From assembly GCF_011806425.1 (NCBI RefSeq), contig NZ_JAATOV010000001.1, forward strand, positions 124,001-188,000: a stretch of DNA of 64,000 bases, in the 5' to 3' direction. Under the pieces are notes generated by a model, which searched no databases, was not told where the DNA came from, and worked only from the letters and a program-made list of their open reading frames with translations. A program made the translations under genes and the position numbers. Below, one piece after another: positions 56,444-64,000 of the stretch. The DNA comes from Thalassospira lucentensis (GTDB lineage Bacteria; Pseudomonadota; Alphaproteobacteria; Rhodospirillales; Thalassospiraceae). Within the stretch, counting starts at the first letter, position 1. Each line of letters starts with the position of its first letter.

Positions 56444-56474
56444 TTGATAATAAAAATGCGTTTCATTCTCAATA
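56444..56474 (-). promoter_or_regulatory. Candidate Fur box upstream of the ferric reductase gene
   Basis: On the minus strand TTGAGAATGAAACGCATTT continues into TTATTATCAA, a partly symmetric AT-rich element resembling the GATAATGATAATCATTATC consensus. A second TGAGAATTTTTATT lies beside it (56464-56485). Position 46-76 bp before the start suits repression by Fur or Irr. Confidence 0.5.
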
Positions 56475-56606
56475 AAAATTCTCATTTAAATCATATCCAT
56501 CATGTTAAATGTTGGATCAGATAAACCATCAAACGCCGCTGCCCTTCGCGCACCGTGCTGATCAAGTGCAGCGTGACAAAAGACACTGAAAGTTAAAGAC
56601 CCGACC

Positions 56607-57458
56607 ATGCATGACAAAATCCGCCGCCTGAAACCGTCTGAATTTCCCGAAGCTGTAAAATGGGCTGCCAAGGAAGGCTGGAATCCCGGCTGCGCTGATG
56701 CCGAGATATTTTTCAACGCCGATCCGGAAGGTTTTTGGGGCGCGTTTGATAAAAAGGGCATGGCTGCCGTCATTTCGGCTGTGCAGTACAGTTCGGATTT
56801 CGGCTTTGTCGGGTTTTATATTTGCCGCGAAGACCGCCGTGGATCGGGCTTGGGATACCGTTTGTGGCAAACGGTTTTGCAAGACAGTGTGATGAAAACC
56901 ATCGGCCTTGATGGTGTTGTTGACCAACAAGAGAATTACACAAAATCCGGGTTTGAATTCGCCCATCGCAATATCCGCTTTGGCGGTGTTGTTAAGGCCC
57001 CTGCCCCAAACGACGCCGACCTGTTTGATCTGTTGATTGATGATATCGCGGTCGTTGATGCGTTTGAGCAAACCTGCAATCTGTTTGGTGAAAGCCGGAT
57101 TGAGTTCCTGCGTGGCTGGATCGGCAATGAAAACCATACCGCCATGGGTCTGAAAGGCCCGATGGGGCTGCGTGGCTATGGCGTGATCCGCCCCTGTGAA
57201 GAAGGTCATAAGGTCGGACCACTTTTTGCCCCAACCCAGGAAGACGCCAAAATCCTGTTTGAGGCGCTTTTGGCAAGTCGCGCCGACCAAAGTGGTAAGG
57301 TATTTTTGGATGTGCCGGAACCCAATCAAGCCGCACTTGCCCTTGCCACCGGCTATGACATGCAGCCCGAATTCGAAACGGCACGCATGTATAAAGGCGA
57401 TGCCCCGACGCTTGATCTGAACATGATCTATGGGATTTCATCGTTCGAGCTGGGCTGA
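56607..57458 (+). CDS. GNAT acetyltransferase with C-terminal YitH/Acetyltransf_18 domain
   Basis: 283 residues. Residues 1-130 are GNAT (VGFYICREDRRGSGLGYRLW has the CoA loop), and residues 145-280 are the second GNAT-like domain of the YitH group (HTAMGLKGPMGLRGYGVIRP, DAKILFEALL, VFLDVPEPNQAALALATGYD). Substrate unknown. It is divergent from the ferric reductase and shares its control region. Confidence 0.85.
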   Translation: MHDKIRRLKPSEFPEAVKWAAKEGWNPGCADAEIFFNADPEGFWGAFDKKGMAAVISAVQYSSDFGFVGFYICREDRRGSGLGYRLWQTVLQDSVMKTIGLDGVVDQQENYTKSGFEFAHRNIRFGGVVKAPAPNDADLFDLLIDDIAVVDAFEQTCNLFGESRIEFLRGWIGNENHTAMGLKGPMGLRGYGVIRPCEEGHKVGPLFAPTQEDAKILFEALLASRADQSGKVFLDVPEPNQAALALATGYDMQPEFETARMYKGDAPTLDLNMIYGISSFELG

Positions 57459-57825
57459 GTTTCAGCCCTGCGACGAGATTTATGGTGCGACACCGTTAAG
57501 AGTCTGGCGATAAAGATTAATTGCCGGAATCATAGTGTCGACTAGACCAATGTCAGTTTTTTAAAATCGGAGAAACGCAGAGTTCCAGACCATCAGACGT
57601 CGTGGTGCGAAAAGTTGTTATATTTTTTATGGAAAAAGGATGTCGCAGCCCCCAACTGTCTTGAGAGGGGATATTCGACATTTAAACCATAATCATTACC
57701 CGCTGACACTTTTTCGCCCGACATCTGTGAAGCGACGCATCGTCCCGGTATCCGGGCTCAGAGATTTTCGCGACGCCCGATCAGGTCATGGACAACAGAT
57801 ATAACGCCGGACACCAGAAACCGAT
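57459..57825. other. Intergenic region upstream of motA
   Basis: 367 bp without a gene. GGCGATAA near 57507-57514 resembles the sigma-28 -10 element (GCCGATAA), but a matching -35 TAAA at correct spacing is not evident, and it is 300 bp from motA. A TTTTTTATGG-rich segment near 57623 may be a promoter. Nothing else stands out. Confidence 0.4.
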
Positions 57826-58596
57826 ATGGATATAGCGACACTCATTGGGATACTTGCGGGATCGGGCGTGATTGTTGGCGCCATCCTGCTTGGCGGCAAC
57901 CTTGGTGCGTTTGTCGACATACCATCCATTATGGTGGTGTTTGGCGGAACGGCCGCAGCGACACTGATTAAATTTCCGATGCGCGATGTGATCAAGTCGC
58001 TCAAGATCGGCATTGGCATCGCGTTTAAAAACCCCAAGGAAGACCCGCTTTCGATCTATGAAAAAGCCATCGAGCTTTCGGGTCTTGTGCGCAAAAACGG
58101 CCTGCTTGGCCTGGAAACTGCCGAGGTTGAAAACGAGATCATGGCACGCGGCATTCGCATGTGTGTCGATGGTCATAGCGGCGAAGTTATCCGAAGCTCG
58201 ATCTCAAGCGAGGTCGAAAAATCCATTCAGAATGATGAACTTGGCGAACTGATGTTTCGTGGTATCGGTGATACCGCACCGGCATTTGGCATGATCGGCA
58301 CCTTGGTCGGTCTGGTGCAGATGCTGGCCAACCTTTCTGATCCGGATGCGATTGGCCCGGCAATGGCGATTGCAATGCTGACGACGTTTTATGGCGCGGT
58401 GTTGGCCAACCTGATTGCCCTTCCGATTGCCGACAAGCTGGCCCTTAAGGTCGAGCAGCTTAAAAACACCAAGCAATTGATTATTGAATCAGTCGTCCAA
58501 ATTCAGGCCAGCCAAAGCCCGATGGTGATGAAAGAAATTCTGGGCCCGTATTTGCCCGGTGGTGTTCCCAAAGATGCCGAAGGCGAAGGGGAATAA
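57826..58596 (+). CDS. motA: Flagellar stator protein MotA/PomA
   Basis: 256 residues with four transmembrane segments: 1-22, 30-50, and the pair around GDTAPAFGMIGTLVGLVQML and AIAMLTTFYGAVLANLIALP. Conserved prolines are in TAPAFG and ALPIAD; the cytoplasmic loop between helices 2 and 3 holds charged residues for rotor contact. Length (about 255) and sequence are nearer PomA, the Na+-type stator of vibrios, than E. coli MotA (295). Followed by motB after 39 bp. Confidence 0.92.
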   Translation: MDIATLIGILAGSGVIVGAILLGGNLGAFVDIPSIMVVFGGTAAATLIKFPMRDVIKSLKIGIGIAFKNPKEDPLSIYEKAIELSGLVRKNGLLGLETAEVENEIMARGIRMCVDGHSGEVIRSSISSEVEKSIQNDELGELMFRGIGDTAPAFGMIGTLVGLVQMLANLSDPDAIGPAMAIAMLTTFYGAVLANLIALPIADKLALKVEQLKNTKQLIIESVVQIQASQSPMVMKEILGPYLPGGVPKDAEGEGE

Positions 58597-58635
58597 TCAT
58601 GGTATTGGCCGTTATCTGGAACATGGATTAGGTCC

Positions 58636-59589
58636 ATGGCAAAGAAACCCGCAGCAGGCGCACCCGCATGGATGGCGACATTTGCCGATCTGATGTCGTT
58701 GCTGCTTGTTTTGTTTGTTCTTTTGCTGACATTCGCAGAGATGGATGTCATCCGGTACAAGCAGATCGCCGGATCGGTCAAAGCCGCATTTGGGTTTTCC
58801 AAGGAAGACCAACTTGCCGGTGTGATTGAATTGGATGGGTCGATCGTTGGTAAGTCCCTAAAGGCGCCAACCCCCGATACGCCGCGCGTTGTTTCGGAAA
58901 TTCCCAAGGCCGAAACACCTAAAGTCGAGATTGAACAATCCGACAGCAAAGAAGAAAAAGCCGAAGCGCTTGAAGAAACGCTCAACACCGTGCTTGAAAA
59001 TATGGGCCTTGAGGATGAGGTGGGTCTGGAGCGCATTGACGGCGAAGTGGTGATGAGCTTTCCCGATGAACTGGCTTTTCCGTCGGGATCATCAGGCATG
59101 ACCGAAGAATTTGCCGCCGCCCTTGATCGAATTGCGCCCGTCCTGAACCAAACCAACGGCGAAATTCACATCGCCGGTCATACCGATAATATTCCGGTGT
59201 CTGCATCATCGCCCTATATATCCAACTGGGATCTTTCGGCGGCGCGTGCGACGGCGGTTTTACACCATATGATCGATCTTGATGGCACCGATCCAACACG
59301 GATGGTTATTCAGGGCTATGGCGACAGCCGCCCGGTCGCATCAAATGACACACCGGAAGGACGATCAAAGAACCGACGGGTCGAGATCACCATCCAAATG
59401 GTCGAAAGCAACAAGCCGACCGGCGGAAACAGTGCCCCATCTGGCGAAAACAGTGGCAATGCGACGCCCGCCACCCCAAGTGAAGAGTCTTCTGTTGGCG
59501 ACGACGCAGCGCAAGATGATCAAACCACCCCGGAACAAGCCACATCAAACCGGCGTCGGACATTTAGCATTCCAAGCAGCAACCCGTGA
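58636..59589 (+). CDS. motB: Flagellar stator protein MotB/PomB
   Basis: 317 residues: a short basic N-terminus, one transmembrane helix with the ion-binding Asp18 (WMATFADLMSLLLVLFVLLL), an acidic linker, and an OmpA/MotB peptidoglycan-binding domain (EIHIAGHTDNIPV, NWDLSAARATAVLHHM, GYGDSRPVASND, KNRRVEI). ATFADLMSLL and LLLTFAEMD are close to Na+-type PomB. A Ser/Thr/Pro/Gln-rich tail of about 60 residues follows the OmpA domain. Confidence 0.93.
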   Translation: MAKKPAAGAPAWMATFADLMSLLLVLFVLLLTFAEMDVIRYKQIAGSVKAAFGFSKEDQLAGVIELDGSIVGKSLKAPTPDTPRVVSEIPKAETPKVEIEQSDSKEEKAEALEETLNTVLENMGLEDEVGLERIDGEVVMSFPDELAFPSGSSGMTEEFAAALDRIAPVLNQTNGEIHIAGHTDNIPVSASSPYISNWDLSAARATAVLHHMIDLDGTDPTRMVIQGYGDSRPVASNDTPEGRSKNRRVEITIQMVESNKPTGGNSAPSGENSGNATPATPSEESSVGDDAAQDDQTTPEQATSNRRRTFSIPSSNP

Positions 59590-59690
59590 CGGGGCCGCAA
59601 AGGGAAAATTGCACCGTCGAGACAGACAAGAATGATACCCATGACGGACCGGCTTATCCGTACCATGGCAACAACAGGAATTGACGCATC

Positions 59691-61136
59691 ATGACGGTGC
59701 AAGACAACAACAATAAAACAATTCTTTATGCCGATTACAGCGAACGCAACAGTCTCTCCGCGAAGGAGGCGATTGAACCGCTGGGTTTTGCCGATTTCAT
59801 TACCTGTGATGACCGTGACCAAACCGTCGATCTTGTGAATACCTTAAAACCCGACATCGTGCTTGTGGGCCTTTACCTTGATGGGATGCGCGGCATTTCA
59901 ACAATCCGGGCCATTCGTGACAGTGCAACGGCGGTAAACCATCACGGCAAGGACGTCATCATTTTGCTGGGTGCGCCAAAACTGGATCGGCGTGCCATGC
60001 GCGATGCTGTTGAAGCCGGGATCGAAGGCGTTTTCCGCCAACCGGTTGACCCTGCACGGCTCCGCAAGATCATTACATCGGTGCTTGAAAATCCCCGTCG
60101 TTTTGTTCTGAAAGATGATTATTTTGGCCCGGCCCGGCCAGAGGACATCGCCACCGAGGAAGGCGAACAAACCAGTAGCCGCCGACCAGTTTCCGCGTCC
60201 GTCACCTTAAAACCAAGCGTCATAAAGCGCGGCCAGGTAACACGGCCAAGCGCATTGGCATCCCAAGGGGGGCAAACCTTTGATGAAGCGGAACTTGCCA
60301 GCGTGCCCGAAGATGATCTTGCGGCGCATAAGGAACGCAGCATCAAAGCAGCAATTGCCGCACGTGAGCTTTTAAAACCAGATCCGGTTGCCAAAAAGCC
60401 AAAACCAGCTGCTAGCAAAAAGGCCAAAGAAAAACCAACGCCGCCTGTGTCGGTCGCAGACATCCCGGAGGCCAAAGAACCTGCCAAAGCGGAGCTAGAG
60501 CCCGCGACCGCAGTAGAAGCCCCGCCAAAAGACCCAAAACCGATCCCGGCCGTTGCGAAAAAAGCGGCCGCAAAGAGCGAACCGGAAGCCGAGACAGAGG
60601 TCGAACAGCAAGAAAATACCGACCAGCTGGTTGAAATCGATCTTCAGGAAGCCTTGGTCGATCATAGGCTTTGGGTCGATACCGGTGGCAAGGAAGGATC
60701 GGTCATGTCGATTGACCATGCCGATCTGCGTGATTCCGATCTTGAAGGCGTTGATCTTAGCCGCTGTGGGCTAAGGTTTGCGTCGTTTAAGAATGCCAAT
60801 TGCAAGCAAGCCGTCCTGCGACGCTGCGACCTCACGGCTGCTGATTTTGTTGATAGCAATTTGGAAAGTGCCAACCTAGCGGCCAGCCGCCTTTCGGGCG
60901 CGCGGTTTAATTCGGCAATCCTGCACAATACCGTGTTTTTGGGATCGGATTTGTCCAACGCCAATTTCAACGGCATGCAGTTTGTGAATTGCGATTTTAG
61001 TGGCACCAACCTTGCCGGGGCTGATTTCCGCGATGCGGATTTAACCAGTGTACGGGGCCTGTTCGCCGAACAGATTCAGCGCGCACGCGTGAATGTGAAT
61101 ACGCGTCTGCCAAGTAGTTTGAAATTGCGTGAATAA
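59691..61136 (+). CDS. Pseudo-receiver protein with pentapeptide repeats
   Basis: 481 residues in three parts. Residues 1-130 have a CheY-like fold, but the phospho-acceptor position is Gly60 (DIVLVGLYLDGMRG) and the conserved Lys is Gln (VFRQPVDP), so it should not be phosphorylated. Residues 150-315 are a disordered Lys/Ala/Pro-rich linker. Residues about 335-470 are pentapeptide repeats (ADLRDSDLEGVDLSRCGLRF, CDLTAADFVDSNLESANLAA, NLAGADFRDADLTSV), a right-handed beta helix. It follows motAB and may be a flagellar or chemotaxis accessory; no function is known to me. Confidence 0.85.
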   Translation: MTVQDNNNKTILYADYSERNSLSAKEAIEPLGFADFITCDDRDQTVDLVNTLKPDIVLVGLYLDGMRGISTIRAIRDSATAVNHHGKDVIILLGAPKLDRRAMRDAVEAGIEGVFRQPVDPARLRKIITSVLENPRRFVLKDDYFGPARPEDIATEEGEQTSSRRPVSASVTLKPSVIKRGQVTRPSALASQGGQTFDEAELASVPEDDLAAHKERSIKAAIAARELLKPDPVAKKPKPAASKKAKEKPTPPVSVADIPEAKEPAKAELEPATAVEAPPKDPKPIPAVAKKAAAKSEPEAETEVEQQENTDQLVEIDLQEALVDHRLWVDTGGKEGSVMSIDHADLRDSDLEGVDLSRCGLRFASFKNANCKQAVLRRCDLTAADFVDSNLESANLAASRLSGARFNSAILHNTVFLGSDLSNANFNGMQFVNCDFSGTNLAGADFRDADLTSVRGLFAEQIQRARVNVNTRLPSSLKLRE

Positions 61137-61188
61137 TCACGGGCTAATGCAAAGGCCCAAGCCGCTGCCCAAGGCCTCGCAACCGTGT

Positions 61189-61701
61189 CTAGACGTCACA
61201 TGTCATATGCAAGCTGGGAAATGTGACGTCGGGGCCAAAGGACACCTCAATCGGGCCGATTAACGTAAATCCCAACTTTTCATAAAATTTGCGGGCTGAC
61301 AGTGTTGCATACGCATCAAATCGGGTTGCGCCATAAGATGCCTTTGCGTCGCGGACACAGTGGTTAAACAGCATCTTGCCCAGTCCCTGACCGGTAAAAT
61401 CCGGGTCAACGGCAAAATGGCGCACATGCACCCACCCGGGCTTAACCGGCTCATCTGGGGCGCCGGGGCGGGTTGCGGTCCATCCGCCGGCGGCAATAAC
61501 GCGTGTGCTTGCGTCCTTGACCACATAATAGCTGCCCGATGAAATCAGTTCCGGTCTGGCAAAGGATAAGAACGGCATGGCGCGCGCCAGGACATCGGGC
61601 GCATAGTCATTTTTCAGAAGCTGGGAATAAGAACGGGCAAACAATGCGCTGATCGCCTCGGCATCGGAAAGAGACGCGTTTTCGATGATGCGATCCGTCA
61701 T
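61189..61701 (-). CDS. GNAT-family N-acetyltransferase
   Basis: 170 residues: AGGWTATRPGAPDEPVKPGW, then VRHFAVDPDFTGQGLGKMLF with the acetyl-CoA loop (GQGLGK), and YATLSARKFYEKLGFTLIGP. Substrate unknown. It follows mutL by 12 bp on the minus strand, so they are likely cotranscribed. Its 3' end lies inside a 10-bp inverted repeat. Confidence 0.88.
   Translation of the reverse strand: MTDRIIENASLSDAEAISALFARSYSQLLKNDYAPDVLARAMPFLSFARPELISSGSYYVVKDASTRVIAAGGWTATRPGAPDEPVKPGWVHVRHFAVDPDFTGQGLGKMLFNHCVRDAKASYGATRFDAYATLSARKFYEKLGFTLIGPIEVSFGPDVTFPSLHMTCDV
61192..61230. repeat. Inverted repeat at the GNAT 3' end
   Basis: GACGTCACAT (61192-61201) and ATGTGACGTC (61221-61230) are perfect 10-bp arms around a 19-nt loop; the repeat overlaps the last codons of the acetyltransferase. 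No T-run follows, so a terminator role is uncertain. Confidence 0.6.
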
Positions 61702-61713
61702 TGGTTTTCGTCC

Positions 61714-63660
61714 TTATCTGCGGCCAAACATCTTTTCGATGTCATGAAGTTTGAGCTCAACATAGGTCGGGCGACCGTGGTTGCACTGCCCGGAATGCGG
61801 GGTGGCTTCCATTTGGCGCAGCAACGCATTCATTTCATCGGCGTTTAATTTACGGCCCGACCGCACCGATCCGTGGCATGCCATGGTCGCACAGACATAC
61901 ATCAGCCGATCTTTCAGCAACATGCCCTGGCCCAGTTCGGCGATTTCATCGGCCATGTCGCGTACAAGCGCGCCAACATCCACCTTGCCCAGCATGGCCG
62001 GGACTTCACGCACCACAATCGCACCGGGGCCAAAGGGTTCGACAACAAGCCCCAGTTCGGCAAATTCTTCGGCCCTGTCGGCAATGCGATCCGCCGATGC
62101 TTCGTCAAGTTCGACCACCTCGGGCAATAGTAACCCTTGGCGTTTGACGCCGTTTTCGGCCAGATCGGCCTTCATGCGTTCATAGACAATACGTTCATGG
62201 GCGGCATGCTGATCGACAATCACCAAGCCGTCGCGGGTTTGGGCAATGATATAGTTGGCGTGGACCTGCCCACGGGCGGCCCCCAGCGGATGATCGACGA
62301 ATTTGGTATCATCCGTCATGTCAATGCGTGCCGATGGCCCAGCCGCGCCATAACCGCCAGCAAGGGCCGCGGCCGCCGCACCAGCAAACCCGCCATCCGG
62401 GTCCGGCGTTCCGGCGAAATCGCGCCCCCGATCGAACAACCCGCCATAACCCGACGTGCCACCATCGGCCATCGGGGCCTGTGCGCCGTAATTGCGTTCG
62501 ATTGCCGCGTGGCTGGGGGTGTTTGCCTGATACTGGCCAATGTTAAAGCCACCGCCGCCAGACGAGTGTGATCCACCATCATATGGCAGGCTGGGGCCTT
62601 CGCCCTCACGCCGTACCGCGCCAAGCGCCATATCGGCAACCGTGGTGGATGCCCGGTGCCCTGCCCCGGCCAACGCATGTTTCAGTGCGCCGACAATCAG
62701 GCCGCGCACCATGCCCGGATCGCGGAAACGGACTTCGGTTTTGCCGGGGTGAACGTTAACGTCGACATCGCGCGGGCTAAGTTCAAAGAATAGCGCCAAC
62801 AACGGATGCCGATCCCGTGCGAGGAAATCTTGATAGGCGCCGCGAACGGCCCCTTGCAGAAGCCTATCCTTGACCGGGCGGCCATTGACAAACATGAACT
62901 GCATCTGTGCATTTCCGCGGTTTAACGTCGGCACCCCGGCATAGCCGGTCAGTTTGATGCCTTCGCGTTCGGCATTGATCTGAAGCGCGTTGTCCTGAAA
63001 TTCGCGGCCCATCACCGCACCAAGACGTTTAAGCCGCGCATCAAACAGATCACCTTCACAGGCCGGGTAATTTAGGATCGTTTTGTTGTTATCACCCGAC
63101 AGGGTAAAGCCAACATCGGGCCGTGCCATCGCCAGACGGTCCATGATTTCGCGCGCATACATTTGCTCGGTACGCGCAGTTTTCAGGAACTTTAACCGGG
63201 CCGGCGTGGCATAGAAAAGATCGCGGACTTCGACCCGGGTGCCATAAGGATGGGCTGCGGGCTCGGGTTCGCCCTTGGCCCCGCCTTCGATCAGAAGTGT
63301 CCAGGCGCTGTCGGCACCGCGGACACGGCTGGTCAATCGCATCCGCGAGACCGAGCCAATAGAGGGCAATGCTTCGCCGCGAAAGCCCATAAAGCCGATG
63401 TTAAACAGATCATCATCAGGCAGCTTTGACGTGGCGTGACGTTCGACCGAAAGGGCGAGTTCCTCGGGCGTCATGCCCTTGCCATCATCGCTGATCGACA
63501 AAAGCGTGCGCCCACCATCGCGCAGATTGACATCAACCTTTGTTGCCCCGGCATCCAGCGCGTTTTCCACCAGTTCCTTAAGCGCAGCTGCAGGCCGTTC
63601 AACCACCTCACCGGCGGCAATCTGGTTGATCAGGTTCTGGGGAAGGACGCGCAAAGTCAT
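61714..63660 (-). CDS. mutL: DNA mismatch repair protein MutL
   Basis: 648 residues. N-terminal GHKL ATPase: [42 protein letters not shown] and the transducer domain ending [13 protein letters not shown] variable Gly-rich linker (about 340-450) is followed by the dimerisation domain with [18 protein letters not shown] and [17 protein letters not shown], then [15 protein letters not shown] at the end. The metal-dependent endonuclease signature (DQHAxxER) and CNHGRPT are kept, so MutL here has endonuclease motifs, unlike E. coli MutL. Confidence 0.95.
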   Translation of the reverse strand: MTLRVLPQNLINQIAAGEVVERPAAALKELVENALDAGATKVDVNLRDGGRTLLSISDDGKGMTPEELALSVERHATSKLPDDDLFNIGFMGFRGEALPSIGSVSRMRLTSRVRGADSAWTLLIEGGAKGEPEPAAHPYGTRVEVRDLFYATPARLKFLKTARTEQMYAREIMDRLAMARPDVGFTLSGDNNKTILNYPACEGDLFDARLKRLGAVMGREFQDNALQINAEREGIKLTGYAGVPTLNRGNAQMQFMFVNGRPVKDRLLQGAVRGAYQDFLARDRHPLLALFFELSPRDVDVNVHPGKTEVRFRDPGMVRGLIVGALKHALAGAGHRASTTVADMALGAVRREGEGPSLPYDGGSHSSGGGGFNIGQYQANTPSHAAIERNYGAQAPMADGGTSGYGGLFDRGRDFAGTPDPDGGFAGAAAAALAGGYGAAGPSARIDMTDDTKFVDHPLGAARGQVHANYIIAQTRDGLVIVDQHAAHERIVYERMKADLAENGVKRQGLLLPEVVELDEASADRIADRAEEFAELGLVVEPFGPGAIVVREVPAMLGKVDVGALVRDMADEIAELGQGMLLKDRLMYVCATMACHGSVRSGRKLNADEMNALLRQMEATPHSGQCNHGRPTYVELKLHDIEKMFGRR

Positions 63661-63749
63661 TTAGCTGGGTGCTCGTGATGTTGGGTGTTTTGAATTTTAA
63701 GTTTTGATTTTGGAGTTTTTACACTGATTGGGATGAACCTATCAAAGCA

Positions 63750-63783
63750 CAAAGCGCGGCGAAATCTCTTTCGCCGCGCTTTG
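63750..63783. terminator. Strong hairpin terminator between M16 peptidase gene and mutL
   Basis: Perfect 15-bp stem CAAAGCGCGGCGAAA (63750-63764) with its complement (63769-63783), loop TCTC. The stem's A/T edges give short T runs on both strands. It ends the minus-strand peptidase gene 22 bp after its stop. Confidence 0.85.
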
Positions 63784-63804
63784 ACCATTTAGATGGGCGT
63801 TGGC

Positions 63805-64000
63805 TTAGAACGTCAAATCGCCTTCGGGCTTGCCGACCACGGTGACGGTGACATTGGCCGGGTCCATCAGCTTGGCCGCGACACGGTTCACGTCATCAAG
63901 CGTAACCGCATCAACAAGGCTGTTGCGGCGATCCAAGAAGTCCTTACCGAGGTCTTCTTTTTGCATGCCCACCAGCATTCCCGACAGATTGCCAAGGCTG
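63805..64000 (-). CDS. M16-family (pitrilysin-like) peptidase, C-terminal end
   Basis: The frame runs from the right edge to TAA at 63805-63807; only the last 65 residues are visible. They read LGKDFLDRRNSLVDAVTLDD then VNRVAAKLMDPANVTVTVVG and KPEGDLTF, the usual end of the second M16 domain (the VNxxAxxxLxPxxxxxxxVG pattern). The active-site motif HXXEH is outside the window. In alphaproteobacteria M16 genes often occur in pairs. Confidence 0.8.
   Translation of the reverse strand, partial: SLGNLSGMLVGMQKEDLGKDFLDRRNSLVDAVTLDDVNRVAAKLMDPANVTVTVVGKPEGDLTF

Noticed and set aside
56562-57329. 255-codon minus-strand frame opposite the GNAT gene
   Set aside because: Antisense shadow; the sense frame has two GNAT domains, and this frame shows no recognisable motif.

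Overview
The window looks like chromosomal DNA of a marine alphaproteobacterium of the Rhodospirillales type; Thalassospira or a close relative is my best guess. This is inference from gene content: a class III PHA synthase pair (phaE-phaC) with phaR, phaA and phaB, the order rplU-rpmA-obgE-proB, a PomAB-like stator pair, and an MntR/MntABCD manganese uptake system. No 16S rRNA or other decisive marker is present.

Left core region (1-20 kb). A 5'-truncated isochorismatase-family hydrolase is followed by phaB and phaA on the minus strand. Next comes a plus-strand signalling cluster: a receiver-HDOD protein, a receiver protein with a degenerate HD-GYP domain, and a PAS histidine kinase. A visibly AT-richer MFS exporter / MocR regulator pair (about 7.8-10.4 kb) abuts the C-terminal half of an Lrp/AsnC regulator that has lost its HTH. 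Then come a Gate-domain membrane protein, phaE-phaC divergent from phaR, a small XRE regulator, a left-handed beta-helix protein, and the minus-strand group rplU-rpmA-obgE-proB. A tRNA-Ser(CGA) closes this region.

Surface glycan region (20-49.5 kb). Directly after the tRNA lies a decayed IS5-family element, then about 28 kb of lower-GC genes, nearly all on the plus strand and tightly packed: galE, an ABC exporter, at least five recognisable glycosyltransferases plus three GT-like proteins of unknown type, five methyltransferases (two others flank these in spirit: a TylF-type and a NoeA-like enzyme are included), a PseB-like dehydratase and DegT-type aminotransferase for a 4-amino sugar, acetyl- and LpxD-like acyltransferases, and asnB. 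The most unusual part is at 27.8-36.1 kb: an LpxD-like acyltransferase, an AMP-forming ligase, a fusion of an acyl carrier protein to an isocitrate lyase/PEP mutase-family enzyme, a tiny YLDPGTGS-motif exported protein, a two-part methyltransferase and a membrane sulfatase-like protein. I read this as a possible module that makes an unusual acyl group on a carrier protein and places it on an amino sugar. No Wzx, Wzy or initiating sugar-phosphate transferase is visible in the window.

Right core region (49.5-64 kb). mntR is divergent from mntABCD. An exported HEXXH protein, a DUF2218/siderophore-interacting ferric reductase with a Fur-like box, and a two-domain GNAT protein follow. Then come motA and motB (Na+-type by sequence), a pseudo-receiver/pentapeptide-repeat protein, a GNAT acetyltransferase, mutL, and the 3' end of an M16 peptidase gene cut by the window edge.
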